Counted from the first letter of the stretch, positions 25,818 through 34,981 are shown. The stretch: 64,000 bases of DNA from Sphingobium sufflavum (GCF_021403115.1 NZ_JAJSSH010000013.1:50059-114058); one strand, 5' to 3'. Notes: generated by a model not told the origin, from the letters alone. A program made the numbers and translations.

Positions 25818-26783
25818 TCAAGGAGCGATGGCAAGACCGTCGCCATTCTTGCCGGTCGGCAGGCGGCGGATGACGGCGCCAGTGACAAGATCGACTTCCG
25901 CGACCGTGTCCCGACCTGTCTCCGCCACATAGAGGAGAGGTTTTTTCCGGGCGAACAGGATCGTCACCTGCAACGCGGCCCGGTCACCACTGACCTTGAT
26001 AGCGGGCAAAGGCCGCCGGGTAGCCACGTCGAAGCGATTGAGCGTACCCGATGCGAAGTTGGATGTGATTGCCGTCTTGCCGTCGGGACTGATTGCGATG
26101 CGAACCGGAACCGGGTCGGTCGGCAGGGTCGTGATGACCTTTCGCGTCGCCAGATCGACCACCTGGACCCGCCCTGTGGCGTCATCGCCAACCCACAGAT
26201 GGTTTCCATCGTGCGTCAGGGCGATACCTTCCGGGTTGCCCCCCATCCGGATGTCCTCGGTCTTCGTCTTCCGTTGCAGGTCGACGATGCTCACCGTCCC
26301 GGACAAGATGTTACTGACATAGGCGAAGCGGCGGTTTGGAGAGAGGGCGAGCATATGCGATCCCTTTTGCCCTGTCGGAATCGCCTCGACTGCGCCGGAG
26401 CGGGGGTTGACGATCACCACCGACTGGCTTCTGTCCGCCACGGCGACGATAGTGTCATGGGACGGCCAGACGATGCCATGCGGGCCGGCGTTGGGCGTCA
26501 GGTCGATCCTGCGGACCAGCCGGGCGTACTTGATGTCCATGATGTCGATGGTGGCGCCGCCATAGGCCACGACCGCCGCCAACTTTCCGTTCGGCGAAAT
26601 GACGATTTCATGGGGCGATCGGCCCGTCGGGATGCGCGCCCGCTCCTTGCCGCTGGCAAGGTCGAGAAAGCTCACCGTATCTTCGCCCTTGTTCGCGACA
26701 AGCAGCGTATCCGCCAATGCCGGAACCGCCGAGGTGAGCATGGCAAGGGTGACAAGCGTGGTCGTGGCGAAGCGAGCGATCAT
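25818..26783 (-). CDS. secreted YncE-like beta-propeller protein
   Basis: 321 residues: signal peptide (FATTTLVTLAMLTSAVPALA) and then repeated YVTN-type blades, for example TLLVANKGEDTVSFLDLASG, SPHEIVISPNGKLAAV, FAYVSNILSGTVSIVDL and LYVAETGRDTVAEVDLVTG. Such seven-blade periplasmic propellers bind partners or accompany redox and PQQ-type systems; no catalytic residue can be named. Last gene of a minus-strand run with the cytochrome b561-like and Hcp-like genes (gap of 58 bases to the former), which suggests a shared periplasmic electron-transfer task. Confidence 0.88.
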   Translation of the reverse strand: MIARFATTTLVTLAMLTSAVPALADTLLVANKGEDTVSFLDLASGKERARIPTGRSPHEIVISPNGKLAAVVAYGGATIDIMDIKYARLVRRIDLTPNAGPHGIVWPSHDTIVAVADRSQSVVIVNPRSGAVEAIPTGQKGSHMLALSPNRRFAYVSNILSGTVSIVDLQRKTKTEDIRMGGNPEGIALTHDGNHLWVGDDATGRVQVVDLATRKVITTLPTDPVPVRIAISPDGKTAITSNFASGTLNRFDVATRRPLPAIKVSGDRAALQVTILFARKKPLLYVAETGRDTVAEVDLVTGAVIRRLPTGKNGDGLAIAP

Positions 26784-26841
26784 GAACGACTATCTTTCCT
26801 TTATGGGTTTGCCCGCGACGGACTGTGGACGGCTCCACGAG

Positions 26842-27516
26842 TCAGCCGTTCGGGAGGCGCAACCCCTGGCCAATCCACCATGCCAAAAGGGCGGCGAACA
26901 TTATGGCGACGATAAGTCGGACGGGACCATGGCTTGTAACCGATGCGGTACTCGCCGCCAGTTGGGCATCGCGGCCGGTCACCATCGGGCCAACCAGTTT
27001 GCGACCGTGCCGGATACGATACCAGATGATCGCCAGCAGGTGCAGGGCTATGAGGATGAGCAAGCCGTTGAAGAACAGGCCATGCAGCGACGCGGCCAGA
27101 CGCGCCTGATCGAACGTCACCAGATAGGACAGGGGGCCGGAATCCAGCCCGTCTATGTCTGCGGCAAAGAGACCTGTGCCGATCTGGCCGATGAGGGCGA
27201 CCAGCATGGCCACGACACTATAGCCGCCTGCAGGGTTGTGACCGGGTGATGCCTGCGCGCCTTGGCCGCGCCGGATGTAACGCAGGACAATGGCAGGGGA
27301 GCGTAGGAAATCGGAAAAACGGGCCGTACTCCCGCCGACAAAACCCCAGACAAGTCGGAAGACGATCAGGCCCAGCGCGGATACGCCAGAGATATAATGC
27401 CAGTCCATCGCCCGCATTTCGGCCGTGCGCCACGATGTCACGACCAACAGCAGGATTGCCCAGTGGAATATCCTCGTCGGCAGATCCCAAACCTTCACGG
27501 CCTCCCCGGCGTCCAT
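26842..27516 (-). CDS. cytochrome b561-family membrane protein
   Basis: 224-residue di-heme b-type cytochrome of the prokaryotic b561 / Ni-Fe-hydrogenase cytochrome b group. The N-terminus WDLPTRIFHWAILLLVVTSW is typical, with the first heme His in helix 1; further helices carry His in DWHYISGVSALGLIVFRLVW, in ASLHGLFFNGLLIL and in ALHLLAIIWYRIRHGRKLV. Four main membrane helices plus a C-terminal one (LIVAIMFAALLAWW). The ATG at 27516 has AGGAGG six bases upstream. Likely passes electrons between the quinone pool and periplasmic partners encoded beside it. Confidence 0.93.
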   Translation of the reverse strand: MDAGEAVKVWDLPTRIFHWAILLLVVTSWRTAEMRAMDWHYISGVSALGLIVFRLVWGFVGGSTARFSDFLRSPAIVLRYIRRGQGAQASPGHNPAGGYSVVAMLVALIGQIGTGLFAADIDGLDSGPLSYLVTFDQARLAASLHGLFFNGLLILIALHLLAIIWYRIRHGRKLVGPMVTGRDAQLAASTASVTSHGPVRLIVAIMFAALLAWWIGQGLRLPNG

Positions 27517-27547
27517 CCGATCCTCCTGTCGTCTCACCCACCTATAT

Positions 27548-29227
27548 CTATCGGGTTTTCCCGACCGTCTCACGGATGTCGAGGCCCGCGATCAGCTTTT
27601 TCTGTTGCCGGGGCGGGATGAAGGCCGGGATGCCCTCCATCTCATAGGCCGCCGATATGCCGGTGAATTCGCCTGTTACCGGGTCTTTCATTCCATCGGC
27701 AGCACGCTTGACGGCGTTGTAGAGGCCGGGGCTTTGGAAGCCGATGGTGTTCTCATAATCGCTCGACCGGAAAAAGGCGGCACCGAGATAATCGCGGATG
27801 TCCCGATAGCCGCCCAGTTGAGCCTTCAATGTACCATCGGGCTGGATTTCGAGACGCATCCGGGCGCTGGACAGCGACCATGTCGTCGCTGGTCCCTCAT
27901 GCATGTAGATTTTGTCCAGCGGCTCGGTGCGTATCACGCCATCGACAATGCGGGCGCGGAACCGGGCGAAATCCTGACTATATTCCGGGCTGTCGTTCAC
28001 GCGGAACGTGTAGTCGGGCAGGATGATCTTGGATGTGCCATCCTTGCGCATGGCATCGGTGCTGTAGAGGATGGTCACGGCCACATCATCGTCGTTGCGC
28101 GGATCGTCTATCCCGGCGATTTCGACAAGGATCGACAATCCCCCCGCCCGCCGAAGTTCATTGCCGATCATCGGCAGGAAGCCCGACCTGCGCCATCCCT
28201 CGATGCACCCCTGAACAGTGAAGAGTTGGTTGTCGATACCCTTCTCGCCGTCGGGTGAGACATAGTTCCTGTGCGGCCTGGTCGACGCCGGGACGGCCCC
28301 TGTGCCATCGTTCCCGTCGAGGTTGAAACCCCGCACCACATCCACCTGCGGCTCTGTAAAGCCGGGATCGGCCACGATACCGGGCATCATGGTCACGTTC
28401 ATTTCATCCGGGCCGCGAAAGGGCAGCAGGATGGTGTTCGCGCCGCCCTTGTCCGCCAGCAGGGCGCGCTGTTCCGCGGCTCTTGCGGGTGACATGAGCG
28501 CATAATAGTCAGCCTGCGTCGGCTTCGGGTTCATCCGGGCGCACTGGTCGGGACGACTGTCCGAGATCGGGGCGAACCAAGAAATGACGAACTGACGGCT
28601 TGTGCCCGACCGGGGTGCAGGAAAGAGTTTCGCCGGTTCGGCGGTGATTTCTATCGGTTTTGGTTGCGGCGTGAAATTAAGCCATGTGATTTCGTCGAAC
28701 TTCAGCCCGAACGCCTGTTCGGGCGCGCCCGCGACAACGGGGCAGGTCAGGTGGACGCCGCTGAGCCTATATTCGTAGAAGGCCGGTACATTCGCCGGGC
28801 GTGGGCCATGCTCCTGTGGGTGGCGCGCCAGATCCGCGGATTCGGAGAATATGACCTGCGGCAATACCTTGCCGCTCCGGCATAGCTGCATCAGTCCGGC
28901 CAGCGCGGGACTGGCCTTGTCGACGGATACGGCCAGCATGCTGGCTCCGGATTTTGGTGCGCGAGGGCCGGTGAACTTCAACCCGCTATATTTGCCTGTA
29001 ATGCCGCGAATCTCGCGCAACGAGGGGCGGGCGGTCCAATAATTGGCCTCGGCGCGAACCCAATCCTTGTGCGCGGGATCCAGCGCACCGCCAGCCAGTC
29101 CGTCGATCCTGAAATAACTCGGCCCGATATAATAGGCCCATGCGTCATCCGTGGTGCAGAACAATGTCGCGACGGCGACCGCGCCCGTGGCCATGATCTG
29201 GCGCAAGCGGCCTTTGGTGGCTTGCAT
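27548..29227 (-). CDS. secreted protein with Hcp-like N-terminal domain
   Basis: 559 residues from the ATG at 29227 with GGGGAG upstream; the frame is open further but lacks signals. Signal peptide (LRQIMATGAVAVATLFCTTD then DAWA). Residues of about 32-190 resemble the Hcp/T6SS-tube family: FRIDGLAGGALDPAHKDWVR, GASMLAVSVDKASPAL, FYEYRLSGVHLTCP and FGLKFDEITWLNF. The remaining 370 residues are unknown to me and contain ADYYALMSPARAAEQRALL and repeated Asp-rich strands. No other type VI secretion gene is nearby, so a secretion role is doubtful. First gene of the operon with cytochrome b561 and the beta-propeller. Confidence 0.75.
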   Translation of the reverse strand: MQATKGRLRQIMATGAVAVATLFCTTDDAWAYYIGPSYFRIDGLAGGALDPAHKDWVRAEANYWTARPSLREIRGITGKYSGLKFTGPRAPKSGASMLAVSVDKASPALAGLMQLCRSGKVLPQVIFSESADLARHPQEHGPRPANVPAFYEYRLSGVHLTCPVVAGAPEQAFGLKFDEITWLNFTPQPKPIEITAEPAKLFPAPRSGTSRQFVISWFAPISDSRPDQCARMNPKPTQADYYALMSPARAAEQRALLADKGGANTILLPFRGPDEMNVTMMPGIVADPGFTEPQVDVVRGFNLDGNDGTGAVPASTRPHRNYVSPDGEKGIDNQLFTVQGCIEGWRRSGFLPMIGNELRRAGGLSILVEIAGIDDPRNDDDVAVTILYSTDAMRKDGTSKIILPDYTFRVNDSPEYSQDFARFRARIVDGVIRTEPLDKIYMHEGPATTWSLSSARMRLEIQPDGTLKAQLGGYRDIRDYLGAAFFRSSDYENTIGFQSPGLYNAVKRAADGMKDPVTGEFTGISAAYEMEGIPAFIPPRQQKKLIAGLDIRETVGKTR

Positions 29228-29417
29228 CTCCCCATCCCTCCGATTTTCTATCTTGTCGCGCGGGCTTCGGCCTCTGCTGATGGATGCACATTGACCGGGG
29301 CATGAAAGCTGTGCAAGTAAATTTGTGCAGTCGCTTAGCATTTTTGACGACCGACCAGATCGGGCGGACCAGACCCATACGCGAACTGCCGCGATCATGA
29401 CGACGAGGAGAGAGACG

Positions 29418-29921
29418 ATGAAAAGGTGGCATGCTATTGTCCTGGGCACCATCGGGGCCTTGCCCCTGTCGATGGCATACGCCCAAATGGCTGCTCCGCC
29501 TTCGCCGCGCACCCCTGCGACGACCGCACCCGCCAATATGATCGTGGGTCCGGCCTTTTATGTCACCGACATGGCCCGGTCGTTGCGTTTCTATCGTGAC
29601 GCGCTGGGCATGACCGTGCGGATGCAGTTCGGCCCAAAGGACCAGCCGGAAGCGGTGATAGGTTTCGGAACCGATCCACGATTACCGTGCATCATGCTGC
29701 TGAGCGGCAAGCCCGGCGCGGCGGAAAAGATAGAGCATGGCCATGGCTATGACCGGGTCGCGCTGAATGTCACCGACCTGCGGGGATTCGAGACGAAGTT
29801 GAAGGCGGCCGGATATAAGACGGACGAGATCCGGACTGTTCATGGCTCCATTCTGATGATGATGGCGACCGATCCTGACGGATACCGGATCGAACTGGTG
29901 CAAACACCCCAAGCGCGATGA
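29418..29921 (+). CDS. secreted VOC/glyoxalase-fold protein
   Basis: 167 residues: signal peptide (MKRWHAIVLGTIGALPLSMA), Pro/Ala/Thr linker, then a VOC domain starting GPAFYVTDMARSLRFYRDAL and ending ATDPDGYRIELVQTP, where the Glu is a likely metal ligand. LNVTDLRGFETKLKAAGYK is the second beta-alpha unit. The ATG at 29418 has GAGGAGAGAG upstream. It diverges from the Hcp-like gene and is ended by a strong hairpin shared with the convergent DUF1552 gene. Related to the secreted VOC protein at 15139. Confidence 0.87.
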   Translation: MKRWHAIVLGTIGALPLSMAYAQMAAPPSPRTPATTAPANMIVGPAFYVTDMARSLRFYRDALGMTVRMQFGPKDQPEAVIGFGTDPRLPCIMLLSGKPGAAEKIEHGHGYDRVALNVTDLRGFETKLKAAGYKTDEIRTVHGSILMMMATDPDGYRIELVQTPQAR

Positions 29922-29923
29922 CG

Positions 29924-29960
29924 GGATAGGGGGGCTGCGGATACCCGCAGTCCCCTATCC
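29924..29960. terminator. strong hairpin between convergent genes
   Basis: Long stem GGATAGGGG..CTGCGG / CCGCAG.CCCCTATCC with small bulges and a loop of about 3-4 bases, just after the VOC stop and 64 bases before the DUF1552 stop. Two-way terminator. Confidence 0.78.
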
Positions 29961-30024
29961 TCGAAATTCTAGAACTCTTCCCATGTCCGAAACCGTGGAT
30001 CGTAAACAGCCCGGCTAGAAAACT

Positions 30025-31371
30025 CTAGGCCATCACCTCCCCGATGGGCTTGGACGCCAGCATTGCGCCTTCCCCCCAACTGGTCACGGGCAGGCCCATC
30101 ACCTGCTGGATGGTCAGGCCGACGCGGGAGCTGGGGTCGCCGTTGCCACTGATATGCTGGCCCGACTTCCACTTTCCGCCCGCGCGTCCCGCCACCATGA
30201 TCGGTAGATTGTCGACGGAGTGGATTTTCGCGAAATTGCTCTCCGACGTGGCGAGGATCAGGCTGTTGTCGAGCAAGCTTCCTGCGCCTTCCTTCACGCC
30301 GTCCATCATGCGCAACATGCTGGCAAAGGTTTCCATGCTTTTTTCGATGAAGAAGGTGGCCTTGGGCTGATAGCCCAGCTTTTCGTCCACCGGTTCCTCA
30401 TGCGTCAGTTCATGGAAGGAAACGGGATCGCCCGCCTTGCGCAGGTTCGATCCGGCGTTGGAGAGGGCCATGTTGAAAACGCGGGTCTGATTACAGGCCA
30501 GCGCCATCACCAGCAATTGACCCAGCAGGTCGTGACTGTTCATCGCCACGTCCCATGTCGGCCCAAGCTGGGACTTGCCGGGTTCCTTCAGCATGACGCA
30601 GGCATCCGCCGGGGCGGGCTTCTCCAATAGCTGCCCCAATTGCTGTTCGACCTGCCGGACGGAGGTGAAATATTGATCGACACGCTGCCTGTCGGCGCTG
30701 CCCAGCGAACGCATCAGCTCATCGCGGTCGTCCTTGACCGAACTGAGGACGCTCTGCCGCAGCATGATACGCGGATCGGGGGTGAAGTCGGCCTTGTTGG
30801 GATCCTGGAACTCGGCCCCGAACAGACGACGATAGAGGTTGATCGGGTCGACTTCGCTGGGATTGACCGTCGATCCGGTCCGCATGCTGTAGCTGACGCC
30901 CGACTGGCCGGTGCAGGCCAATTCCAGCGACCGAAAGCGGTTCGTCTTGCCGATATGGTCGGCGATCAGACAGTCGATTGTGGGCGCTTCCGAACTGCCG
31001 CCCGACACGCCGCCCTTGGTGGGGGCGGTGCCGCTCAGCGTGGCCATGACGCCCGACCAGTGAACGAGGTTGGGCTTGCCATCCAGATTGCAGTTGAAGT
31101 TGGAGAAGATCGAAACCTTGTCCTTGAATTGCGCTATCGGTCGCAGCTCTTCCTTTATGTCATAATCCGCGCCCAGCTTCGTCGGGAACCAGCGTGCGGT
31201 GTTGACCCCGCATCCCCAGAACCATGTCCCGAACCGGGTCGGGATCGGAGCGCCCGATGCGAGCGCCTCCCCATGATTGTCGAGGAACAGGTCGAGGAAC
31301 GGGAGCGCGACCGCAACCGCCGATCCTCTTGCCATTCCCCTCAGTAAATTGCGCCGTGTCCAAAGGGCCAT
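30025..31371 (-). CDS. DUF1552 protein with Tat signal
   Basis: 448 residues. The N-terminus MALWTRRNLLRGMARGSAVA has a twin-arginine motif, so the folded protein is exported. The rest matches DUF1552, a family first noted in planctomycetes: RFGTWFWGCGVNTARWFP, LVHWSGVMATLSG, SFHELTHEEP, LDNSLILATSESNFAKIH and SVDNLPIMVAG resemble sulfatase/phosphatase-like metal sites. It follows the DUF1592 gene after 30 bases on the same strand; the two families are nearly always paired. No biochemical role is established; the pair is thought to act on polymers or complex substrates with heme redox chemistry. Confidence 0.92.
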   Translation of the reverse strand: MALWTRRNLLRGMARGSAVAVALPFLDLFLDNHGEALASGAPIPTRFGTWFWGCGVNTARWFPTKLGADYDIKEELRPIAQFKDKVSIFSNFNCNLDGKPNLVHWSGVMATLSGTAPTKGGVSGGSSEAPTIDCLIADHIGKTNRFRSLELACTGQSGVSYSMRTGSTVNPSEVDPINLYRRLFGAEFQDPNKADFTPDPRIMLRQSVLSSVKDDRDELMRSLGSADRQRVDQYFTSVRQVEQQLGQLLEKPAPADACVMLKEPGKSQLGPTWDVAMNSHDLLGQLLVMALACNQTRVFNMALSNAGSNLRKAGDPVSFHELTHEEPVDEKLGYQPKATFFIEKSMETFASMLRMMDGVKEGAGSLLDNSLILATSESNFAKIHSVDNLPIMVAGRAGGKWKSGQHISGNGDPSSRVGLTIQQVMGLPVTSWGEGAMLASKPIGEVMA

Positions 31372-31401
31372 CGGTTCATCCTCTCTTGTCAGCTCTTGTC
31401 G

Positions 31402-33132
31402 TTATCGGGACGCCACTATCTTTGCCGGACCGACCGGCGCGGGCGGTGCGATCCGGCGGAAAGCGCTGCTGGTCGCGATCCGCCGCAAAAGTGACGGGAA
31501 GCGATATTTGTCGCGCATGAAGGCTTGCCCGGTGTGGTCGAGCCAGTCCTTGTCCTCTCCGGTGGCCGAACGACCCACGCCATATTCATAGGCGCGTTGC
31601 AGAAGACAGGCGGGAACCGCCGGGCTGTCGTGCAACAGGCGCGAAAGCTGGATCAGGCCAGTATAGGGCTTGCCCTCGAACGTGCCGGTCGCGTCGATCA
31701 GCGCGCCATTCTCATGGGTGCGGAAATCGCCGGTGGCGTCGTAATTCTCCATCGACAGGCCGATGGGGTCGGTCAGCGCATGGCATCCCGCGCACGCCGG
31801 ATTTTCTTGATGGATGGTCAGTCGCTGCCGTGCGGTGCGATGCTGGGGATTGTGCACGTCCTGCACCACCGCAAAGTCCACGTTCGGCGGCGGCTGGGGA
31901 ATGGGCTGGCACAGCAGGAACTCGCGCACAGACTTGCCCCGGATCGTTGGCGAGCTGCGTCCTTCATGAGTGGGGTCGAGCATCAGGAAACCCGCAAGCG
32001 TCAATATGCCGGCGCGGGGTTCGTCGGCGCCAAAGACATAGGGCGCCCAGCCCTCCATCCCCGCTTCCGGCACCGGTACCTTGTATAGGGCGCCCAGATT
32101 GCGGTTGAGGAAGGTCTTTTTCGTCGTGAACAAGTCACGATAATCGCCCTGTCTGCTTACAAGATGATCAACCAAAGTGCGTAGCAGCTGTTCCTGCGCG
32201 TCTTTCGCCAGATCCGAATTGAATTTGGGGTAGATCGCCTGATCCTTGGCAAGGCCGGAGAATTGTTCGAACCCGAACATGTCCGCGAAGAAGGATCGCA
32301 CGCCCTGTTGGAAACGGGGCGAGGCCATCAGGCGGTCGACCTGTCGGACCAGCCCGGCCTGATCGCGCAGGTCGCCCCGTTCGGCCGCGTCGAGCAGTTC
32401 GGTGTCGGGCGGCGCGTCCCACAGCAGGAAGCTGATGCGCGTGGCCAGCGAATAATCGTCGAGGACCATGGCGTTGGCGGTGGCCGTGGGGTAGTCCGGG
32501 GCGGGCTGGCTGCCCTCGATACGGAACAGGAATTTCGGGGAGACGAGCAGGCGGGACAGGCCCAGTTCCAGACCGGCGTAGAAGTCCCGGCTCTGGTCGG
32601 AGGCGGCCTTCGCCAGGCCGAGGAGGGATTCGCTTTCCCGGTTCGACAGCGGGCGCCGGTACAACTGACGCCCGTAGCTGGCGAAGAAGCGGGCCGCGCA
32701 CGCCGGGTCGAAGGCCGTGGGGGATGCGGGCGTGCAGGGCACCAGCTCCTTGCGGTGCGTATCGTCCACGACCTGCGCCGCAATCTCCCGCGCGCGCAGT
32801 TCATATTGTTCGAAACCGGAGGGGGAGACGGTGACATGGCTGTCCCCGATCGCCATCAGCCCCTCCTCGCGCAGCGGCGGGTCGAAACGGCCCGGCACGC
32901 GAATGGTCGGGCCGAATATCTGCTGGATGGAGCGAACATACTGGCTCTCGTTCAGGCGGCGAAAGCCCGGCAGGCCGCCAGCGGTCGCCGGTTCGGCAGC
33001 GGCGCGGGCCGGTTCGCCGGGTGCGCCCGCCGCCAGCGCATAGGTGAGCGTGCTGACCGCAAGCCCCGCCGCCGCGATCAGGCTGTGGCGGCGGGCACGC
33101 GATGGCGTGCGCGATAGTCCCCCCACCGTCAT
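31402..33132 (-). CDS. DUF1592-type multidomain cytochrome-like protein
   Basis: 576 residues from the ATG at 33132. Signal segment (HSLIAAAGLAVSTLTYALAA), then the tandem DUF1587/DUF1595/DUF1592/DUF1588/DUF1585 architecture: FRRLNESQYVRSIQQIFG, FFASYGRQLYRRPLSNRES, DDYSLATRISFLLWDAPPD, FLNRNLGALYKVP, GILTLAGFLMLDPTHEGRSS, and NPACAGCHALTDPIGLSMEN with a CxxCH heme-c motif. The separate N-terminal cytochrome domain found in many planctomycete relatives is missing; the c-type proteins encoded divergently could replace it. Operon with the DUF1552 gene. Confidence 0.92.
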   Translation of the reverse strand: MTVGGLSRTPSRARRHSLIAAAGLAVSTLTYALAAGAPGEPARAAAEPATAGGLPGFRRLNESQYVRSIQQIFGPTIRVPGRFDPPLREEGLMAIGDSHVTVSPSGFEQYELRAREIAAQVVDDTHRKELVPCTPASPTAFDPACAARFFASYGRQLYRRPLSNRESESLLGLAKAASDQSRDFYAGLELGLSRLLVSPKFLFRIEGSQPAPDYPTATANAMVLDDYSLATRISFLLWDAPPDTELLDAAERGDLRDQAGLVRQVDRLMASPRFQQGVRSFFADMFGFEQFSGLAKDQAIYPKFNSDLAKDAQEQLLRTLVDHLVSRQGDYRDLFTTKKTFLNRNLGALYKVPVPEAGMEGWAPYVFGADEPRAGILTLAGFLMLDPTHEGRSSPTIRGKSVREFLLCQPIPQPPPNVDFAVVQDVHNPQHRTARQRLTIHQENPACAGCHALTDPIGLSMENYDATGDFRTHENGALIDATGTFEGKPYTGLIQLSRLLHDSPAVPACLLQRAYEYGVGRSATGEDKDWLDHTGQAFMRDKYRFPSLLRRIATSSAFRRIAPPAPVGPAKIVASR

Positions 33133-33438
33133 GCCTTCACCGCCATGGCCACCCGGCCCACCGCGCCATGACCGGCGTACGGGGCGGGACATGCGGCATC
33201 GTCGCATCGCGGCTGACATCGCGCGCATCGGGCCGGTCGAACGGGTTTCGCCATAGATCCTCTCCTCCAGCCATCGACCGCGCCGTCATGCCGCGCGCCA
33301 TCGTGGCCCTGTTGTCGTGATGCGGCGCGGGGCGTGCATGGGCGTGACGAATCGACGCCTGCCTCCCCGCGACATGACGCCCTTTGCGACGCCCTGCCTT
33401 CCCGCCAAAATCTCGTAAAATCGCTCTATTCTTAGCTT

Positions 33439-33478
33439 TACGGTCCTGGTCTTCGACCGTATGCTGTGCACTTGCATA
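33439..33478. promoter_or_regulatory. overlapping inverted repeats in divergent region
   Basis: The 460 bases between the DUF1592 gene (minus) and the cytochrome gene (plus) hold no gene but two inverted repeats: TACGGTC-N9-GACCGTA (33439-33461) and TATGC-N9-GCATA (33460-33478). The second resembles the cluster palindrome with a spacing 2 bases shorter. Candidate operators for the divergent redox operons. Confidence 0.45.
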
Positions 33479-33595
33479 GCGTCATGCCGGCGCGGTGGTC
33501 AAGCGGTGCATTTGCGATGCCCGCCCCGGCCCTTGCACACGCGAAAGGGAGCCGCCTGTTCGCAGGTGAAACGCATCCCGGTGAGGAGAGAGACT

Positions 33596-34117
33596 TTGGA
33601 CAGAAGGACGGGATTGCAGGGCGCGAAGCGGAAATGGGCCTGCGCCATGGCGGTGGGAATTGCACTATTCTCCTTCCATCAGGCGGGCTGGAGCGAAGTG
33701 ACTCCTGCCGTTGCAGGGGCCGATGCGCCGGTCATCGACAAGGCCGAAGCCGACGGGATCATCTTCGAACGGCAACAGGTCATGTTGCGGCTGGACAAGG
33801 ATGCGAAGACCCTCGGCATGATCGCGGCGGGCAGCGCGCCGGCGTCGAAACTGGCGGAAACCACCCGGTCCATCGCGGAGGCCGCGCGGGATTCCGTGGC
33901 CGCGTTCGAGACGGTGGCCCCCGGCGGTCGGTCAAAGCCGGAGGTGTGGTCGAACCACCCCGACTATATGCGCGCGCTGCGCGATTTCGCCGTCAAGGCG
34001 GAGGCGATGGCCAAGGCGGGGCAGGGCGGGGACGTCAATGCCGTCACCGGGCTGATGATCGACGCGATGCCGTGCAAGCAGTGCCATGATCGCTATCGCG
34101 CGCCCAAGACATCCTGA
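33596..34117 (+). CDS. class II cytochrome c (c'/c556-like)
   Basis: 173 residues from a TTG start at 33596, chosen because GAGGAGAGA lies just upstream; no ATG fits. N-terminal export signal (KRKWACAMAVGIALFSFHQA) followed by a four-helix protein with a single C-terminal heme motif Cys160-x2-Cys163-His164 (MPCKQCHDRYR), the hallmark of class II cytochromes c. Periplasmic electron carrier or gas/ligand-binding heme protein. The first gene of a run with a second class II cytochrome (67 bases later) and a HiPIP, divergent from the DUF1592/DUF1552 operon, so it may be its redox partner. Confidence 0.87.
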   Translation: MDRRTGLQGAKRKWACAMAVGIALFSFHQAGWSEVTPAVAGADAPVIDKAEADGIIFERQQVMLRLDKDAKTLGMIAAGSAPASKLAETTRSIAEAARDSVAAFETVAPGGRSKPEVWSNHPDYMRALRDFAVKAEAMAKAGQGGDVNAVTGLMIDAMPCKQCHDRYRAPKTS

Positions 34118-34184
34118 ACGCGCCCATCGGCCGCGATCCGCGCGGCCTGTTCCCCCTGTTTTATATAATTGGAGCCTTCATCGC

Positions 34185-34637
34185 ATGCGCCCTGCCATTC
34201 CGATCATGACGGCCCTGATATGCGCCGCCACCGCGTCCCTTGCCGCCGTCCCGGCGGATAGCGTGCGCAGCCGTGTGGCGGGGTATCGGGCGCTGGGCGC
34301 CGCGATGAAGGGGCTGACGGAAGGGGTGCGACAGGGCGATGCGGGATCGCCGCGCCTTCAGGCGGCCGCGCGCGATATTGTCGCCGCCAGCAAGGCCCAA
34401 TATCGCTGGTTTCCGCAGGGGAGCGGGCCGCAGCCGGGTGTGAAGACCGCCGCGCGCGCGGAGATATGGGGCAATGCGCCCGCGTTTCGGACCGCGCAGG
34501 ACAATTTCGCGCGGCAGGCCACCGCCGTCGAACGCGCCGTCGCGGCCGGTGACGCCAGCGCCCTGCGCGGCGAAATCCGCAAGCTGGGCGGTGCCTGCAA
34601 GGCGTGCCACGACCAGTTCCGCACGTCCGACGACTGA
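34185..34637 (+). CDS. class II cytochrome c (c'/c556-like)
   Basis: 150 residues from the ATG at 34185: signal peptide (PIMTALICAATASLAAVPA), helices with VAGYRALGAAMKGLTEGV, FRTAQDNFARQATAVERAV, and the C-terminal heme motif Cys138-x2-Cys141-His142 (GGACKACHDQFR). A clear paralog of the cytochrome encoded just before it. Both have the heme at the very end and lack the Met ligand pattern of class I. Expected to be periplasmic. HiPIP follows 41 bases downstream. Confidence 0.88.
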   Translation: MRPAIPIMTALICAATASLAAVPADSVRSRVAGYRALGAAMKGLTEGVRQGDAGSPRLQAAARDIVAASKAQYRWFPQGSGPQPGVKTAARAEIWGNAPAFRTAQDNFARQATAVERAVAAGDASALRGEIRKLGGACKACHDQFRTSDD

Positions 34638-34678
34638 CGGCGCAGAGGATAAAACAGACAGGAAAGGGAGAGAGGATA

Positions 34679-34981
34679 ATGCGGGTTTCACGACGGGATT
34701 TATTGTCGCTTTGCGCCGTCACGCCGCTGACGATGCTGGCTGCGGCGGAGGCTGTCGCCGCCCCGCCGGCCTGTAGCAGCGGCATGGCGCTTTCCCAGAT
34801 GAACCGGCGTTCGGCGCTGGGCTATGTCGATGTGTCGAAGGATCGCGCGCGCCATTGCAGCCTGTGCACCTTCTTTGCCGCGGGCGAAGGCGGTTGCGGC
34901 ACATGCCAGTTGTTGAGCGGCGGGTCGGTGAGTGCGGGCGGCGTCTGCACCTCCTTCGTGGCGAGGGCCGCCGCGCAATGA
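34679..34981 (+). CDS. high-potential iron-sulfur protein (HiPIP)
   Basis: 100 residues with a Tat signal (MRVSRRDLLSLCAVTPLTML) and a short mature protein. The [4Fe-4S] ligands are most likely Cys60 and Cys63 (HCSLCTFF), Cys76 (GTCQLL) and Cys90 (GGVCTSF); an extra Cys73 precedes Cys76. This spacing, and Tat export of a folded cluster protein, are typical of HiPIPs, which carry electrons at high potential in the periplasm. GAGAGGATA lies just before the ATG at 34679. Together with the two cytochromes it forms a small periplasmic electron-carrier operon. Confidence 0.9.
   Translation: MRVSRRDLLSLCAVTPLTMLAAAEAVAAPPACSSGMALSQMNRRSALGYVDVSKDRARHCSLCTFFAAGEGGCGTCQLLSGGSVSAGGVCTSFVARAAAQ

Noticed and set aside
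27548..29227. Type VI secretion locus because of the Hcp-like domain
   Set aside because: No sheath, baseplate, VgrG or ClpV genes nearby, and the protein has a signal peptide.
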